Below are positions 6,392-12,801 of a stretch of 12,801 nt of DNA, piece after piece. Numbering within the stretch: position 1 is the first letter of the stretch; each line of letters starts with the position of its first letter. A program made the position numbers and the translations under genes. The notes beneath the pieces were generated by a model that saw only the letters and a program-made list of their open reading frames with translations, was not told the DNA's origin and searched no databases. The stretch is from positions 1 through 12,801 of the forward strand of contig CALGZY010000216.1 in the NCBI GenBank assembly GCA_937934355.1, in the 5' to 3' direction. This DNA comes from an uncultured Collinsella sp. (GTDB taxonomy: Bacteria > Actinomycetota > Coriobacteriia > Coriobacteriales > Coriobacteriaceae).

Positions 6392-7168
6392 CTAATACGT
6401 CTCTATGGGTGGCTGCTTGAGCCGCTGCGACAGAGCCCTGTTGTTGGGGCAGTACGTGTCGAGCAGCGCGTGAAACCGATGATTGTGGCTCGGCTCGAGC
6501 AGGTGGACGAGCTCGTGGGCGACAACCATGTCAAGGCACTCGACGGGGTAGGCGGCAAGTTCTCGTGCGATGCGAATGGCGCCGGTTTTGGGCGTGCATG
6601 ATCCCCAGCGCGTTTTCATGCTGCGCACGGAAACGCGGGAAACGGCGACACCCATTGCGATTTCGTATGCGTGCACCATATCACGCAGCGCCGATGTGAC
6701 TTCGGACGTATAGAGCTGGTCAATATGGGCTTGGATCTCACTGGGCGTTAAGCCGTCGAGGGTCGCGTTCCACTTGGCCTGCGGACGTTCGTCTGGCTCG
6801 TCGGCACCCATAAAACTTGCGAAGGTGGCCTGCTTGGGCCGCGGTGCGGGTGATGCAAAGTTGTGATCGAGTGCGTCCTGTACCGTGATGGGCTTGCCCC
6901 AAAGCGCAATGATGGACGAGGGGCTGAGCGGCTCTCGTGCCGTCGCCTGACGTTGCTCGCGCTGGGCAAGCCGGCTGATAATCCAGGCGCTGTTGCGCTT
7001 CACAAACGCTTCGATGCGCTCGCGACTGGCGCCGAGCGGTGCGCTGGCGTGGACCTCACCGCTCGATGTGACGCGTAGGTTGAAGTTCTTGACGCGCTTT
7101 TTGGTAACGACGACGGGGATGGGCGTCCCATCCGGTCGGGATACGGAAATCGTAAACTGCTGCGTCAA
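6392..7168 (-). CDS. YgjP/DUF45-type zinc metallopeptidase
   Basis: This is a member of the M48-like YgjP (DUF45) family, cytosolic metallopeptidases of mostly unknown substrate. The signatures are SMKTRWGSC in the middle and VVAHELVHLLEPSHNHRFH near the C-terminus, which gives the zinc motif HExxH plus a downstream His (H218, E219, H222, H228). There is no signal peptide or membrane segment. Start choice is uncertain. TTG at 7168 is taken because GAAGGA lies about 6 nt upstream and the product begins with a clean beta-strand-like MTQQFTISV. ATG at 7201 would add 11 residues and has no clear ribosome binding site. It lies downstream of the M19 dipeptidase on the same strand and is probably co-transcribed with it. 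The product is about 258 aa, near the family size. Confidence 0.87.
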   Translation of the reverse strand: MTQQFTISVSRPDGTPIPVVVTKKRVKNFNLRVTSSGEVHASAPLGASRERIEAFVKRNSAWIISRLAQREQRQATAREPLSPSSIIALWGKPITVQDALDHNFASPAPRPKQATFASFMGADEPDERPQAKWNATLDGLTPSEIQAHIDQLYTSEVTSALRDMVHAYEIAMGVAVSRVSVRSMKTRWGSCTPKTGAIRIARELAAYPVECLDMVVAHELVHLLEPSHNHRFHALLDTYCPNNRALSQRLKQPPIETY

Positions 7169-7242
7169 AAGCGGTCCTTCAGATTGGGGACGGGCCGGCA
7201 TGTCAACCGTTCGGCATGCCGACCTGCTCAAGGGATGTGAAA

Positions 7243-8256
7243 TTAATAACGCTCAAAGAAGGCAAGCGCGTTGTCGCTGCAGAGCTTTTGCATCACGGTC
7301 TTGCCAAAATGCTTGGAAAGCATGTTCTGGAACTCGGGCATCTTGCTGGCATCGGAGAGGAAAGCGGGCACCGTGGCACCGTCCCAGTCGCCGCCGAGTG
7401 CGATGACGTCCTCGCCGCCCAGGTCGAGCCAGTGCTCGATATGTGCCGCTAGCTGGTCGAAGGTGACGTCTGCGGCGGTCTTGTCGGTTGCGTCGTTGGA
7501 AAGGAACTCGCTGCAGTAGTTGAGGCCGACGATACCGCCCATGTCGCGAATGGTGCGGAACTGGTCGTCGGTAAGGTTGCGTTTGACGCCGCAAACCGCA
7601 CGGGAGTTGGAGTGGCTGGCGACGAAGGGACGCGTGGCGTGGGCGACAACCTCGTCAAAGCACTCATCGTTGAGGTGGGAGACGTCGAGTACCATGCCGG
7701 CGTGCTCCATCTGCGTAAGTGCCTCGATGCCGGCGCCGGTGAGGCCGGCGTGGGTGTCGTGGCCGCTCGCGAGCGGTCCCTGCGCATTCCAGCTGAGTGA
7801 CGACATAAGCACGCCCAAGCTCTTGAGCACTTCGATCAGCGCGGGGTCCTCGGCAAAGAACGTGGCGTTTTCGATGGTGTGGATGCAAGCGACCTTGCCG
7901 TCCTTGAGCGCGGGGCGAATGTCTGCGGCGCTGCGCACGTTGACCATACGGTCGTGGTTGAGCATTGCCTGGCCGCTCATATGCGCCATGATCTGCGCCT
8001 GGAAGCGCGCGGCGTGGGCGGTGGGAATCTCGTCGGGGACAAACGTGGCGAAGCACTGTGCCCACGGCGTGTTGCCGATCTTTGCGAGCGAGATGGCACA
8101 GGCGTTACCCTCGATGAGGTCGAAATCTTGCGGATGCGTTTCGTCGCCGGGGAAATAACCGTCGGTGCCGGCGGTAAAGCGCAGGTCGAGATCGAGCGTG
8201 GCCCGGCCGATTCGGTCGGCGGTGTCGCAGTGTAGGTCAAATACGGGATATGCCAT
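7243..8256 (-). CDS. Membrane dipeptidase family M19 (renal dipeptidase-like)
   Basis: M19 enzymes are binuclear zinc amidohydrolases that cleave dipeptides, in some bacteria with D-residues at the C-terminal side. The 337-residue protein shows the ligand set in order: DLHCDT (H9, D11), HTIEN with the bridging glutamate E129, DVSHLND (H194) and VASHSNSRA (H215). GGDWDG (D290) follows near the C-terminus. There is no signal peptide, so it is predicted cytoplasmic despite the family name. ATG 8256 is chosen because GGAGG lies 4 nt upstream; a further in-frame start 30 nt earlier would add non-family residues. It diverges from the FKBP gene across 120 bp and leads a two-gene minus-strand unit with the YgjP-type peptidase, hinting at a role in peptide turnover. 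Confidence 0.93.
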   Translation of the reverse strand: MAYPVFDLHCDTADRIGRATLDLDLRFTAGTDGYFPGDETHPQDFDLIEGNACAISLAKIGNTPWAQCFATFVPDEIPTAHAARFQAQIMAHMSGQAMLNHDRMVNVRSAADIRPALKDGKVACIHTIENATFFAEDPALIEVLKSLGVLMSSLSWNAQGPLASGHDTHAGLTGAGIEALTQMEHAGMVLDVSHLNDECFDEVVAHATRPFVASHSNSRAVCGVKRNLTDDQFRTIRDMGGIVGLNYCSEFLSNDATDKTAADVTFDQLAAHIEHWLDLGGEDVIALGGDWDGATVPAFLSDASKMPEFQNMLSKHFGKTVMQKLCSDNALAFFERY

Positions 8257-8288
8257 GGTTCCTCCGGTTGCAGCGTTTCTTTGCAAAC

Positions 8289-8318
8289 TGTCTTCAAATT
8301 GTATGACTAGGGTATAGT
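8289..8318 (+). promoter_or_regulatory. Possible promoter of the FKBP-UreE-HAD unit
   Basis: TATAGT at 8313-8318 resembles a -10 hexamer and lies about 60 nt before the FKBP start in the divergent intergenic region. The best -35 at 18-bp spacing is the poor TGTCTT at 8289-8294. On the other strand TACAAT (complement of 8298-8303) could serve the dipeptidase, but its -35 is also poor. Both are weak matches; the divergent layout is the main support. Confidence 0.35.
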
Positions 8319-8335
8319 TAGCGCCATATGTTCAT

Positions 8336-8358
8336 GGCGGCCCGTGTTGTGCGCCGCC
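8336..8358 (+). other. Short hairpin in the FKBP leader
   Basis: GGCGGC (8336-8341) and GCCGCC (8353-8358) form a 6-bp GC-rich stem with an 11-nt loop. It ends 8 nt before the GGAGG ribosome binding site of the FKBP gene. No T run follows, so it is not a terminator. It might modulate translation or mRNA stability. Confidence 0.35.
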
Positions 8359-8376
8359 CTTATCACGGAGGTTTCC

Positions 8377-8805
8377 ATGTCCAACCAGGGCAAGAAGGTC
8401 AAGACTCATTATCGCGGCACGCTCGACGACGGCACGCAGTTCGATAGCTCCTACGATCGCGGTGAGCCGCTGGAGTTCACCTGCGGCGCCGGCCAGATGA
8501 TCAAGGGCTTCGACGCCGCTGTTGTCGACATGCAGGTGGGTGAGAAGAAGACCGTGCACATTCCTGCTGCCGATGCCTACGGCGAGCACAATCCCGAGAT
8601 GGTTCTGACCTTCCCGGCCGAACAGGTTCCCAACATCGAGCAGATTGAGAAGGGCATGAAGCTCTTCTTGTCCACGCCGAGCGGTATGCCCGTCCCCGCC
8701 GTGGTCATCGATGTAACGCCCGAGGCCGTGACGCTCGACGCCAACCACGAGCTGGCCGGTAAGGACCTCAACTTTGATATCGAGCTCGTCGAGGTCGAGG
8801 GTTAG
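8377..8805 (+). CDS. FKBP-type peptidyl-prolyl isomerase, SlyD-like
   Basis: The 142-residue protein is a peptidyl-prolyl cis-trans isomerase of the SlyD type, a cytosolic folding catalyst and chaperone. FKBP residues are visible at the start (VKTHYRGTLDDGTQFDSSY and GAGQMIKGFDAAVVDMQVGEKK). An inserted flap domain of about 50 residues follows DAYGEHNPEM, and the chain returns to the FKBP fold with NHELAGKDLNFDIELVEVE. This arrangement is typical of SlyD. The histidine-rich C-terminal tail of E. coli SlyD, which binds nickel, is absent. ATG 8377 has GGAGG 5 nt upstream; the in-frame upstream codons back to 8344 cross the leader hairpin. The UreE-like gene starts 3 nt after the stop, so the two are almost certainly co-translated. 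Confidence 0.93.
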   Translation: MSNQGKKVKTHYRGTLDDGTQFDSSYDRGEPLEFTCGAGQMIKGFDAAVVDMQVGEKKTVHIPAADAYGEHNPEMVLTFPAEQVPNIEQIEKGMKLFLSTPSGMPVPAVVIDVTPEAVTLDANHELAGKDLNFDIELVEVEG

Positions 8806-8808
8806 AGT

Positions 8809-9387
8809 ATGCCTGAACGCTTGGTTTCGACGACATGCTTGGGAAATCTCAACGATCCGTCCTATGAACTCCTGCTTCGCCGGAAGTTGGGCGGCGTCTT
8901 TGAAGTTGACGATCTGCTGCTCGATTGGGACCAGGCTGATGTATACGCGTTTGTGGGCGTGACGGAGCTGGGGCGCACGGTCGATGTTCGGCTGGATACT
9001 GCCGACGGCGGTCGTCTTGCCGACGGCGACGTGCTCGCCATTGACCGTTCGGGCATGGTGCCCGTGGCGGTTGTCGTGCGCTTGCGCAGCGCCGAGGTTT
9101 ATTTGGTCGAAGTTGACCGCATGGACCCGATTGCGCTCGCGCATTCGTGCTGGGAGATCGGCAACATGCATGCGCCGCTCTTCCGGGGCGACTCGGACGA
9201 GCATACCGTGCGCATGTATACGCCGGTGCAGCCTGTTTTGGGCCGCATGCTCCGGGGCGTCGAGGGTGTTCGGCTCTCGCTGGTTACCCGTGAACTCGAT
9301 GCGGACCGGCGCTTTGCGTCGAGTGCGGCGGAGGTCGTCGTGAGCATGGCTCCCGACTTTACCATCGTAAAAAAGGCGCGCGGCTAA
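8809..9387 (+). CDS. UreE-like metallochaperone without visible urease genes
   Basis: The 192-residue protein resembles the urease accessory protein UreE, which carries nickel to the urease apo-enzyme. The N-terminal half would be the peptide-binding domain. The second half has the UreE-like order ADGDVL (residues 71-76), DPIALAHSCWEIGNMHAPL with a conserved-position histidine H121 in the GNxH motif, and YTPVQPVLGRMLRGVEG, matching the family's region before the C-terminal tail. A histidine-rich tail is missing; instead there are about 40 further residues of unclear role. GAGGG lies 7 nt before ATG 8809, inside the FKBP gene. No ureABC or ureFGD genes are seen here, so it may serve another nickel enzyme or have diverged. 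The family call rests on motif order read by eye and deserves a profile search. Confidence 0.68.
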   Translation: MPERLVSTTCLGNLNDPSYELLLRRKLGGVFEVDDLLLDWDQADVYAFVGVTELGRTVDVRLDTADGGRLADGDVLAIDRSGMVPVAVVVRLRSAEVYLVEVDRMDPIALAHSCWEIGNMHAPLFRGDSDEHTVRMYTPVQPVLGRMLRGVEGVRLSLVTRELDADRRFASSAAEVVVSMAPDFTIVKKARG

Positions 9388-9470
9388 GCGCGCGTATGCG
9401 CAAGACGGGCTTTGAGGGGCGACCGATCAAGGTCCGTCTTGCTGTTGATATGAGGCTTTGGGGGAAGCAT

Positions 9471-10268
9471 ATGGGTCTTGAGGGAATCAAACTGATTGCA
9501 TGCGATTTGGACGGCACGTTGCTGCATCCGGGGGAGCGCGAGCTGCGTTCCGAGGCCTTTGAGCTTATCGATGAGCTGCATCGTCGTGGTATCGTGTTTA
9601 TGCCGGCGAGTGGCCGTCAATATGCGAGCTTGCGCTACCTGTTTGCCCCGGTGGCCGATGAGCTCGCCTATGTATGCGAAAACGGAACCCTGGTGATGAG
9701 CGAGGGGCGTGCCGTCGTCAAGCGTTCCATGGAGCGTAGCCTTGCTATGGTTATCGCGAATACCGTGGTTGCGTATCCCCATACCGACATGACCCTTTCG
9801 TGTGAGGGGCACATCTACACCATGAGCGGCAACGATGCGTTCGTCGACCATTTGCGCTATGTGGTCCACTGCGATGTGGCGGTGGTCGACCGTCCCGAGG
9901 ACATCGACGAGGATGTCATTAAGATTGGCTTCCAGACGCCCGAGGTGGATTATCCGGCGGCCCGGGAGTATTTCGAGCGCCTCTTTGGCGACCGTGTCGA
10001 TGTGATGACGTCAGGAACCGCATGGACGGACCTTATCGGTTTCGGTTCGGGCAAGGGCTCCGCGCTTGTCGATTACGGTCGTGTCCTGGGGATTTCGCCC
10101 GATGAGATGATGGCATTTGGCGACAATGAGAACGATCGTGACATGCTCAACGTCGTGGGCCATCCCTATCTGATGGAGAGCTGCAACCCCACCATGCGCG
10201 GTATCAACGATCGCGTCCGTTACGTGCACACGGTCGAAGAAGAACTGCACTGCCTGCTCGCCGAGTAG
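9471..10268 (+). CDS. Cof-type HAD-IIB family phosphatase
   Basis: The 265-residue protein is a haloacid-dehalogenase-superfamily phosphohydrolase with a C2-type cap, a group that dephosphorylates sugar phosphates, flavin or pyridoxal phosphates. All four motifs are present: CDLDGT (nucleophile D12 and D14), MPASGR (S47), SGKGSAL (K195) and GDNENDRDML (D218, D222). The cap lies between motifs II and III, as expected for class IIB. ATG 9471 is chosen because GGGGGA ends about 5 nt upstream and the product begins just before motif I; in-frame ATGs at 9396 and 9450 would add unlike residues. It follows the UreE-like gene by 83 nt and is probably the last gene of that unit, with a long palindrome 3 nt after its stop. 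The substrate cannot be predicted. Confidence 0.93.
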   Translation: MGLEGIKLIACDLDGTLLHPGERELRSEAFELIDELHRRGIVFMPASGRQYASLRYLFAPVADELAYVCENGTLVMSEGRAVVKRSMERSLAMVIANTVVAYPHTDMTLSCEGHIYTMSGNDAFVDHLRYVVHCDVAVVDRPEDIDEDVIKIGFQTPEVDYPAAREYFERLFGDRVDVMTSGTAWTDLIGFGSGKGSALVDYGRVLGISPDEMMAFGDNENDRDMLNVVGHPYLMESCNPTMRGINDRVRYVHTVEEELHCLLAE

Positions 10269-10271
10269 GTT

Positions 10272-10342
10272 TTCGGGACATGCCTAGAAATGTACTGTTT
10301 GCTGCAAAGCGCGGAAAGGTGGATTTTAAGGCATGTCCCGAA
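10272..10342. repeat. Long palindrome between convergent HAD and PerR genes
   Basis: TTCGGGACATGCCT (10272-10285) has a perfect 14-bp inverted partner at 10329-10342. After an A-A mismatch a further 5 bp can pair (GAAAT with ATTTT, one G-T), leaving a loop of about 31 nt. It fills the gap between the HAD stop (10266-10268) and the PerR stop (10346-10348). It may act as a bidirectional transcription end or mRNA-stabilising hairpin, although no classic T run follows either arm. The CGGGACAT core is shared with the element upstream of nrdG. Confidence 0.7.
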
Positions 10343-10345
10343 CAT

Positions 10346-10726
10346 CTACCGGCAGTCGGGGCAGAGACCCTCGAAGATGGTGTAGTGCGACGTGACGTGC
10401 CAGCCGATTTGCTCGGACGCCTTGGCGTCGAGCTGGGCATCGAAGGGGAGCGGTACGTCGATGACGCGGCTGCACGAGGTGCAGATGATATGCGCATGCG
10501 GCTCGATCGTGCGATCGAAGCGGCTGCCGCCCGGCGTCTTGATGGAGAGAATCTCGCCGGCGTCGGCCAAGAGATTGAGGTTGCGGTAGACCGTGCCGCG
10601 GCTGATTTTGTCATCCTGCGCGCGCACGACGTTGTAGATTTCGTCGGCGGTGGGATGGTTATAGCTTTGGCGCACGGCGTCAAGAACCAGCTTTCGCTGC
10701 CTGGTATTCCTTCTTTGCACCGCCAT
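10346..10726 (-). CDS. Fur-family transcriptional regulator, PerR type
   Basis: This 126-residue Fur-family repressor has an N-terminal winged helix (HPTADEIYNVV, then ISRGTVYRNLNLLADAGEI as recognition region) and a C-terminal dimerisation domain. Structural zinc would bind C82, C85 (CTSC) and C122, C125 (CPDC). The regulatory metal residues of Bacillus PerR, H37, D85, H91, H93 and D104, have counterparts in H24, D71, H77, H79 and D90 with nearly the same spacing. Asp at the last position is typical of PerR rather than Fur. A peroxide-sensing role is therefore likely, which makes sense in an anaerobe. GAGG occurs 9 nt and again 3 nt before ATG 10726. It follows the acylphosphatase gene by 61 bp and may have its own promoter. 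A zinc- or iron-sensing role cannot be excluded. Confidence 0.88.
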   Translation of the reverse strand: MAVQRRNTRQRKLVLDAVRQSYNHPTADEIYNVVRAQDDKISRGTVYRNLNLLADAGEILSIKTPGGSRFDRTIEPHAHIICTSCSRVIDVPLPFDAQLDAKASEQIGWHVTSHYTIFEGLCPDCR

Positions 10727-10762
10727 GCGCCTCGCCTCTTTTCTATCAACGGTCGTAGGTAA

Positions 10763-10794
10763 ATGATACCGTATTTAGCACACAATACTAATAA
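10763..10794 (-). promoter_or_regulatory. Possible promoter and operator of the PerR-type gene
   Basis: On the minus strand TTAGTA (complement of 10786-10791) and TATCAT (complement of 10763-10768) are 17 bp apart, a possible promoter. The complement of 10780-10794, TTATTAGTATTGTGT, matches the Bacillus Per box TTATAATnATTATAA at 9 of 14 positions and overlaps the -35. On the plus strand two overlapping palindromes with 5-bp arms and 8-bp spacers (10760-10777 and 10771-10788) also cover the site. Autoregulation is plausible, but the matches are weak. Confidence 0.35.
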
Positions 10795-11198
10795 CGAGGC
10801 GTGAAACCGTCTTCATTGGCAAGTGGGGCTCGGGCCTGGGCGTCTACGAGGCGAAAACGCGTTCCCATACGCTCGTAGGAGGCATGAAGCGCCTCGAGAT
10901 GAGATAGGATATTTGCCGGAGCCCCCTGTATCTCCATCTCGACTGAGCCGTCTTCCATGTTACGCACCCAGCCGGTGAGCGCGCGTGCCTGCGCGAGGTT
11001 GGTGTTGGTAAAGCGAAAGCCAACGCCCTGGACTTGCCCCGCCCAGCGCAGGAAATAGCGCAGGGGAGTGTCTTGAGTGGCCTCGTCGCTTGCGAGCACA
11101 GTAAGCCTGCGGCGCAGCTCGAGCTCGACGTTTGATGGTTTTTGAGGCTCTCGACTGCCGCCGGTGACGCTGGAGAAGAACGTATCGAAGAGACCCAT
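10788..11198 (-). CDS. Acylphosphatase with N-terminal extension
   Basis: Acylphosphatase hydrolyses the carboxyl-phosphate bond of small acyl phosphates. The 136-residue protein contains both active-site signatures: GQVQGVGFRF with the catalytic arginine R62 and TGWVRNMEDGSVE with the catalytic asparagine N80. The domain proper starts at about residue 45, so there is an N-terminal extension of some 44 residues (MGLFDTFFSSVTGG...) compared with the usual 90-100 residue enzyme. ATG 11198 lies 2 nt after the stop of the oxidoreductase gene, so translation is probably coupled; the ribosome binding site is weak (AGCAGG). An upstream in-frame start would overlap the oxidoreductase by over 130 nt and is unlikely. 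Cytoplasmic; the extension shows no signal peptide pattern. Confidence 0.9.
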   Translation of the reverse strand: MGLFDTFFSSVTGGSREPQKPSNVELELRRRLTVLASDEATQDTPLRYFLRWAGQVQGVGFRFTNTNLAQARALTGWVRNMEDGSVEMEIQGAPANILSHLEALHASYERMGTRFRLVDAQARAPLANEDGFTPRY

Positions 11199-11200
11199 AG

Positions 11201-12307
11201 CTATGCCTGCTTGCCTGCGTCGGCTGGGAAGGTTATGCCGGCCTGCTGGCGCACGGCATCCATGATGCGCAGTGAGACGAGTGTGACATCGCGGTAGTGG
11301 CCAAGCTCGTGGCGTCCCGCCGGGGTCTCCCAAATCTCTTCCTTAACGTTATCGATGCCGCCGATGGCGGTGATAAAGTCTGTGAGTTCGTATTCCATAG
11401 TGTTGCTCGATTTGGGCAGGTCGAGCACGCGGCCGTTGTCTCCCTGTTCGCGCGGTGCCTCGGTCGCCGAGCCGCGTACGACGTCGCCGCGATAGTCGAT
11501 GCGGACGTTGCGGGGCGTGGACAGATGGTCGATCTGGATAGTGCCACGCTCGCCTTCGATCTGCGAGGGCAACAGGTCGTTCGTAATTTTGGAGTGCGCG
11601 AGCTCGACGGAGATACGGCCACCGCCGTAGCTGGCGAGGATGGAACCGCAGCCGTCGATGGGGCCGTGCGTGAGCTGTCGCATGGTGGGATCGAGCAGAG
11701 TGGTCATGCTCGTAAGGCCGGAGGGCATGCCAAAGATCTCGACCATGGGCTCGACGGTATAGACGCCAATGTCCATGAGGGAACCCGATGCCATATTGCA
11801 GTCGAAGATATTGGTGGCGCGTCCCGCGAGAATCTCGTTGTAGCGCGAGGAATACTTGCCAAAGCGCAATGAGGCGCGGCGGATGGGGGCGATCTCGCCC
11901 AGGGCGTCCTCGATGGCGTGGAAGGCGGGATCGTGGAGGGGACGCATGGCCTCGAGGGCCACGACACCTGCTGCCTCGGCAGCGCGGAAGACTTCCAGCG
12001 CCTGCGCTTCGGTGGCGCAGAAGGGTTTCTCGACGATGACGTGCTTGCCACCGGCGATGCAGGCAAGGGCCTGCTCGTAGTGGAGCGCATTGGGGCTGCC
12101 GATGTAGACGGCGTCGACGTCGTCGGCGGACGCAAGCTCGTCAAGTGCGGTGAAGTTACGCTCGCCGCCGTGTTCGGCGGTAAAGGCGGCGCCGCGCTCG
12201 GCATCGCGCGAGAGCGTGCCCACAAACGCGGCTTGGTCGTTGGCGTTGACGACCTGGATAAAGTCGTCGGTAATCATGGATGTGCCGATGGTCGCTATAC
12301 GCAGCAT
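11201..12307 (-). CDS. Gfo/Idh/MocA family NAD(P)-dependent oxidoreductase
   Basis: This 368-residue dehydrogenase of the glucose-fructose oxidoreductase family has an N-terminal Rossmann domain beginning LRIATIGTSMI, a nucleotide-binding loop of non-classical form. VYIGSPNALHYEQAL and the family motif VEKPF (E93, K94, P95) follow. The C-terminal substrate domain includes SGSLMDIGVYTVEPM, whose D179 and Y183 lie where catalytic residues are found in the family. The substrate is probably a sugar, cyclitol or related polyol, but sequence does not say which. ATG 12307 has GAGGGGG ending 4 nt upstream. That ribosome binding site lies within one arm of an inverted repeat. The gene is 75 bp after rnhA and 2 nt before the acylphosphatase gene, all on the minus strand. 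Confidence 0.93.
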   Translation of the reverse strand: MLRIATIGTSMITDDFIQVVNANDQAAFVGTLSRDAERGAAFTAEHGGERNFTALDELASADDVDAVYIGSPNALHYEQALACIAGGKHVIVEKPFCATEAQALEVFRAAEAAGVVALEAMRPLHDPAFHAIEDALGEIAPIRRASLRFGKYSSRYNEILAGRATNIFDCNMASGSLMDIGVYTVEPMVEIFGMPSGLTSMTTLLDPTMRQLTHGPIDGCGSILASYGGGRISVELAHSKITNDLLPSQIEGERGTIQIDHLSTPRNVRIDYRGDVVRGSATEAPREQGDNGRVLDLPKSSNTMEYELTDFITAIGGIDNVKEEIWETPAGRHELGHYRDVTLVSLRIMDAVRQQAGITFPADAGKQA

Positions 12308-12311
12308 GTAT

Positions 12312-12357
12312 CCCCCTCGTGCCGTTCGGTTTACAGGATGAGTGTAGCGCGAGGGGG
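12312..12357 (-). promoter_or_regulatory. Inverted repeat covering the oxidoreductase ribosome binding site
   Basis: CCCCCTCG (12312-12319) and CGAGGGGG (12350-12357) are perfect 8-bp inverted arms with a 30-nt loop. In a minus-strand transcript arriving from rnhA, the upstream arm CCCCCUCG would pair with CGAGGGGG, which contains the whole ribosome binding site. A transcript starting inside the loop, for instance from the TACACT (complement of 12341-12346) as -10, would lack the masking arm. No good -35 supports that promoter. Confidence 0.45.
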
Positions 12358-12382
12358 CAGGAAATAGCGTGCGAAAACGCCG

Positions 12383-12801
12383 TTACAGGTCGCTCTCGTT
12401 AAAGCCGGTATCGATATCGAGGTTGCTGCCGTCGGCCGCCGTGGTGGCGAGCTCATCGCAGCGCTCGTTGAGCTCGTGGCCGGCGTGACCCTTAACCCAG
12501 ATGAACTCAACCTTGTGCTTGCTTTTGGCGGTGAGTAGGCGCTCCCACAGGTCGCGGTTCTTGACGGGCTGCTTGTTGGCGGTTTTCCATCCGCGCTTTT
12601 TCCAGCCGTCGATCCAGTGCTTGTTAAAGGCGTTGACGACGTACTGCGAATCGGAATGGACCTCGACCTCGCAGGGGCGGTTGAGCGCCTCGAGCGCCAC
12701 GATGACCGCCATGAGCTCCATGCGGTTGTTGGTGGTCTTGACGTAGCCGCGCGAAAGCTCGGAGGTGAAGGTCTTGCCGGCGGGGTTGGTGTATTTGAGC
12801 A
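12383..12801 (-). CDS. rnhA: Ribonuclease HI (N-terminus beyond the window)
   Basis: RNase HI degrades the RNA strand of RNA-DNA hybrids, removing primers and R-loops. The frame is open from the right window edge to a stop at 12383-12385 and gives about 138 residues. Visible signatures are [18 protein letters not shown] with the second catalytic acid (E), [12 protein letters not shown] with the third (D), [19 protein letters not shown] with the conserved His and the final Asp, and the tryptophan/lysine-rich [20 protein letters not shown] handle. The first catalytic Asp lies beyond the window. An internal ATG at 12721 is not the start, because conserved residues such as the TTNNR stretch lie before it. 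The gene is first in the visible minus-strand run rnhA, oxidoreductase, acylphosphatase, PerR-type gene. Confidence 0.95.
   Translation of the reverse strand, partial: LKYTNPAGKTFTSELSRGYVKTTNNRMELMAVIVALEALNRPCEVEVHSDSQYVVNAFNKHWIDGWKKRGWKTANKQPVKNRDLWERLLTAKSKHKVEFIWVKGHAGHELNERCDELATTAADGSNLDIDTGFNESDL

Noticed and set aside
8809..9387. A urease gene cluster
   Set aside because: Only a UreE-like gene is present; no structural or other accessory urease gene is encoded in the window.
9369..9393. GCGCGC hairpin next to a run of A at the end of the UreE-like gene, resembling a minus-strand terminator
   Set aside because: No minus-strand gene ends here; the sequence is explained by the last codons of the UreE-like gene (VKKARG), and nothing about it suits plus-strand termination.

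Overview
The window looks like core chromosome of a gut anaerobe of the Coriobacteriia, most probably Collinsella. This rests on the protein sequences, the moderately high GC with G/C-rich third codon positions, and the oxygen-sensitive class III ribonucleotide reductase. The genus is an inference; no 16S or other marker is present. No CRISPR array, tRNA, rRNA, transposase, integrase or prophage gene was seen.

Layout. 1-171 is the 3' end of an unrecognised gene. 172-1417 is about 1.2 kb with no convincing gene; its right part holds the nrdD control region, with a near-consensus NrdR box touching a -35 hexamer and a leader of about 220 nt. nrdD (1418-3640) and nrdG (4068-4649) encode the anaerobic reductase and its radical-SAM activase. 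The 427 bp between them hold the nrdD terminator, a large inverted repeat that runs into the 3' end of nrdD, a pair of direct repeats and a second palindromic element. Next come folE, an HD-domain gene with a cysteine cluster, and folB (4716-6385), a partial folate/pterin cluster.

Convergent to folB are a YgjP/DUF45 zinc metalloprotease and an M19 dipeptidase (minus strand, 6392-8256). From a divergent promoter region run an SlyD-type FKBP isomerase, a UreE-like metallochaperone only 3 nt behind it, and a Cof-type HAD phosphatase (8377-10268). The rest is on the minus strand and reads leftwards: rnhA (cut by the window end), a Gfo/Idh/MocA oxidoreductase, an acylphosphatase and a PerR-type Fur regulator.

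How the genes fit together. NrdD/NrdG supply dNTPs without oxygen, probably under NrdR control. FolE and FolB catalyse two steps of dihydropterin synthesis; the HD protein between them is a candidate for the dephosphorylation step that separates them. The FKBP-UreE pair suggests metal (perhaps nickel) delivery, although no urease genes are visible. Most of the window is ordinary metabolism. The items most worth checking are the inverted copy of the nrdD 3' end, the two related palindromes, the FKBP-UreE pair and the HD gene in the folate cluster.
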